Source: Alphaproteobacteria bacterium (GTDB lineage Bacteria > Pseudomonadota > Alphaproteobacteria > DAOWDM01). From it: a stretch of 6,700 bases of DNA. The position numbers and the translations under genes are program-made. The DNA lies in assembly GCA_030639035.1 (NCBI GenBank), contig DAOWDM010000114.1, positions 1 through 6,700 on the forward strand, written 5' to 3'. The notes below the pieces were generated by a model, which ran no database searches, was not told the origin of the DNA, and worked only from the letters and a program-made list of their open reading frames with translations. Of this stretch, positions 4,762 to 6,700 are shown piece by piece; within the stretch, counting starts at the first letter, position 1; each line of letters starts with the position of its first letter.

Positions 4762-6700
4762 ATGCCTGATTTAATTCTTAGACAGCTTTTGGCGGATGGG
4801 TATAGTTTGGGGGAATACCTTGGTGGGGGTTCTCCTAAACATGAAGATGTTTTGCGGCATTTGCTTGTTACGGAGCATCATGTTGATAATCAAAAACCTG
4901 ATTATATTTACCGTAAGCAACGGGAAAAGTATCTGGCTGAAGATAAATCTATAGATGGAATTATAATCTCGGTTTTTGATAATATTACTAACAAGTATCT
5001 CTTTACAAAAAGCAATGTCATTTATATTAAAGATTTCCAGTTTGCGTCATGGCAGGATTTGCTTCCTCGCATACCTCCTTTGGCTCTTGTTGCATTTAAG
5101 CTTTATAAAGAATTTGGAGTTCCTGAAAAGCATTACATCAACGATGATTATGTAAAAGAAAAACTTGTTTCTAATATAGGAAAAACGACACTTCCAAGCC
5201 CTTATTTTCCTCAGCTTGAAACATTGATTAAAAATGAAGGTTTAATAGATTTACATGCTCATCTAAACGGCTCAACAGAATTTGATTTCGTCTGGCTGCA
5301 TGCTCTTAAAAAGCCTAATGAGTTCTATAAATCTTTTATAGACATTACCAAAGATGAATATGTTAAAGAGCAGTTTGAACAGGTTGAAGATGGCTTAACT
5401 TCCAAAAAAATACTAGACCGCATTCGTTTAGCTGGAAGGCTTCGTGAAATGATGGTCAAGCATATTTATGGCATTAAAAGCAATCTGCAAATTCTATCAA
5501 CTGATAAAGACACAACAGAACGGCAAAAACACCCGATGCAAAATTGGTTTGCTCTTCCGTTTTTATGCAGATATTCTCCGACTGTATCAGAGGGATTGTT
5601 CTATATTCAGGCTTTCAAATATCTTGAAGGTAAAAACAAAGATGATGCTTTTACACATGCTTTTCATCTTTATCTTCTTTTAATGGGCTTTATGAATAAA
5701 CTTCTTGTCCAGCAAGTAGAGCAAATTGGTTTTGATCAGTTTCAAAAAATCACACTAAACGAGCTTAGAGATAGCTCCGAAAAAGAATACCTGCAAAGAT
5801 TTAACCAGTTTTCTGGTCGCTCTGATAAAGATATTGCATTAATAGAAGGACGATTTTCTCCAAAAGATACATGCAGAAAGAATATCAAACTGTTAGAAAA
5901 AATCATATCTGGTTTTGGAGAATACCAAACAGGGAAAAAACATTTCGATATTTATTCTAATGACAAGATTAAACTGGAACATAAATTAAACCTGTGTTTA
6001 ACAGCTCATTTCATCAAGAAAGATGATAGTTTTAATAAAAAAACCAACGTCTTTGGCATAAGACACCAAAGTTTAAGAAGAGATCTTGAAAAACAAGCCT
6101 ATGCCTTACTTGCAGCCAAAAGAAGCAACACCTTAATCAATAAATTATTAACAGGCATTGATGCTGCTTCTAACGAGCTTCAAACTCCTCCTGAAGTTTT
6201 TGCTCCGATTTACAGACTATTGCGAAGAAAAGGCTTTAAGCATTTCACATATCATGCAGGAGAAGACTTTATACATCTTGTTTCTGGTATTCGTGCTGTT
6301 TATGAAGCAGCTGAGTTCCTTGGATTTGAAAGAGGAGACAGAATAGGACACGGAACAGCTTTGGGAATTGACCCTCAACTATGGCTAGACGAAATAGGAG
6401 ACAGCGTTGTCCTGTCAAAAGGAGAATGGCTTGATAATCTAATTTTTTCCTATTCTATGTTAGAGGGGAAAGAAGATGTATCTTGCATAAGAAGCGAAAT
6501 TGAAAAATTATCCTCTTATATATACAAAGGAAACATCTATGTTCCAATTCTAATTAAAGCATGGAAAGCCCGACATCTTGACCCTCTGATAGTGTGTTTT
6601 AATAACCACAAACAAACAGAAAAACTGTATGTTTCAGAACACATTGAATGGGATTTGACAAAGTATAATAATGAAACGATTAGACTTTTTCGCCTATATC
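4762..6700 (+). CDS. rdrB: RdrB, RADAR adenosine deaminase (3' end outside window)
   Basis: The frame is open for 646 codons from ATG at 4762 and runs off the window. It shows adenosine/AMP deaminase active-site motifs in the family order: LIDLHAHLNGSTE with zinc-ligand-type H165 and H167; YHAGED with H498 (zinc) and E501 (catalytic); and DRIGHGTALG with H530 (catalytic). The spacing of more than 330 residues between the first and second motif is far larger than in housekeeping adenosine deaminases (about 200), and about 150 residues precede the first motif; both are expected for RdrB, a protein of roughly 800 residues. The last motif, with the zinc- and substrate-binding Asp pair, should lie past 6700. 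RdrB forms a large multimeric shell with RdrA and converts adenosine in RNA and/or adenine nucleotides to inosine forms during phage infection. It starts 3 bases after the rdrA stop with no clear Shine-Dalgarno site, so it is probably translated by coupling to rdrA. Confidence 0.9.
   Translation, partial: MPDLILRQLLADGYSLGEYLGGGSPKHEDVLRHLLVTEHHVDNQKPDYIYRKQREKYLAEDKSIDGIIISVFDNITNKYLFTKSNVIYIKDFQFASWQDLLPRIPPLALVAFKLYKEFGVPEKHYINDDYVKEKLVSNIGKTTLPSPYFPQLETLIKNEGLIDLHAHLNGSTEFDFVWLHALKKPNEFYKSFIDITKDEYVKEQFEQVEDGLTSKKILDRIRLAGRLREMMVKHIYGIKSNLQILSTDKDTTERQKHPMQNWFALPFLCRYSPTVSEGLFYIQAFKYLEGKNKDDAFTHAFHLYLLLMGFMNKLLVQQVEQIGFDQFQKITLNELRDSSEKEYLQRFNQFSGRSDKDIALIEGRFSPKDTCRKNIKLLEKIISGFGEYQTGKKHFDIYSNDKIKLEHKLNLCLTAHFIKKDDSFNKKTNVFGIRHQSLRRDLEKQAYALLAAKRSNTLINKLLTGIDAASNELQTPPEVFAPIYRLLRRKGFKHFTYHAGEDFIHLVSGIRAVYEAAEFLGFERGDRIGHGTALGIDPQLWLDEIGDSVVLSKGEWLDNLIFSYSMLEGKEDVSCIRSEIEKLSSYIYKGNIYVPILIKAWKARHLDPLIVCFNNHKQTEKLYVSEHIEWDLTKYNNETIRLFRLY

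Noticed and set aside
5468..5683. 71-residue + strand open frame
   Set aside because: Out-of-frame with rdrB, which is open without a break through this stretch.
6158..6346. 62-residue hydrophobic + strand open frame that looks like a small membrane protein
   Set aside because: It overlaps the HAGE and GHG motif codons of rdrB in another frame; the hydrophobic look is a frame effect. It is not the RADAR accessory membrane protein.
66..6618. GTGTGTTTT followed by CACAAACAAACA at both 66-93 and 6592-6618
   Set aside because: The two copies have different gaps (7 and 6 bases), the words are low in complexity, and both lie in coding frames of different proteins. It does not look like an attachment-site pair.

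Overview
The window carries a RADAR-type phage-defence operon, rdrA-rdrB (restriction by an adenosine deaminase acting on RNA), on the + strand. Next to it is a divergently transcribed gene for a Fic-domain AMP-transferase-like protein. RADAR is an already described system, so the core of the window is a recognisable defence locus rather than a new one. The less explored points are the neighbouring Fic gene, some lineage-specific parts of RdrA, and the control region between the two transcription units. I read the RADAR assignment from a very large P-loop ATPase followed 3 bp later by a large protein with adenosine-deaminase active-site motifs.

Layout from left to right: (1) positions 3-128, the 3' end of a + strand gene whose start is outside the window; (2) 129-182, a short convergent gap with an AT-rich inverted repeat; (3) 183-1724 on the minus strand, a complete 513-residue Fic protein with an intact HPFEDGNGRIHR motif; (4) 1725-1917, a 193-bp divergent control region with a good sigma70-like promoter for fic, a 15-bp interrupted palindrome, a TATAAT box and a clear Shine-Dalgarno site for rdrA; (5) 1918-4758, rdrA, 946 residues; (6) 4762 to the window end, rdrB, open over 646 codons and cut by the window edge before the last metal-ligand motif of the deaminase fold.

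Expected working of the operon (from knowledge of RADAR, not visible here): RdrA is an AAA+-like ring ATPase that docks onto a large RdrB shell. On phage infection the complex deaminates adenosine in RNA and/or adenine nucleotides to inosine forms, which stops phage growth and often host growth. The Fic protein has its own start, promoter and opposite orientation, so it is best treated as an independent conflict or toxin-like gene in the same island unless co-occurrence data show otherwise.

Organism: AT-rich bacterial DNA with ordinary Shine-Dalgarno sites and sigma70-like promoters. The fic gene looks less AT-rich than the rdr genes, which suggests a mosaic defence island. I cannot name the host with confidence; the sequence fits an AT-rich Gram-negative bacterium. 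There are no tRNA, rRNA, CRISPR or insertion-sequence features that I can support.
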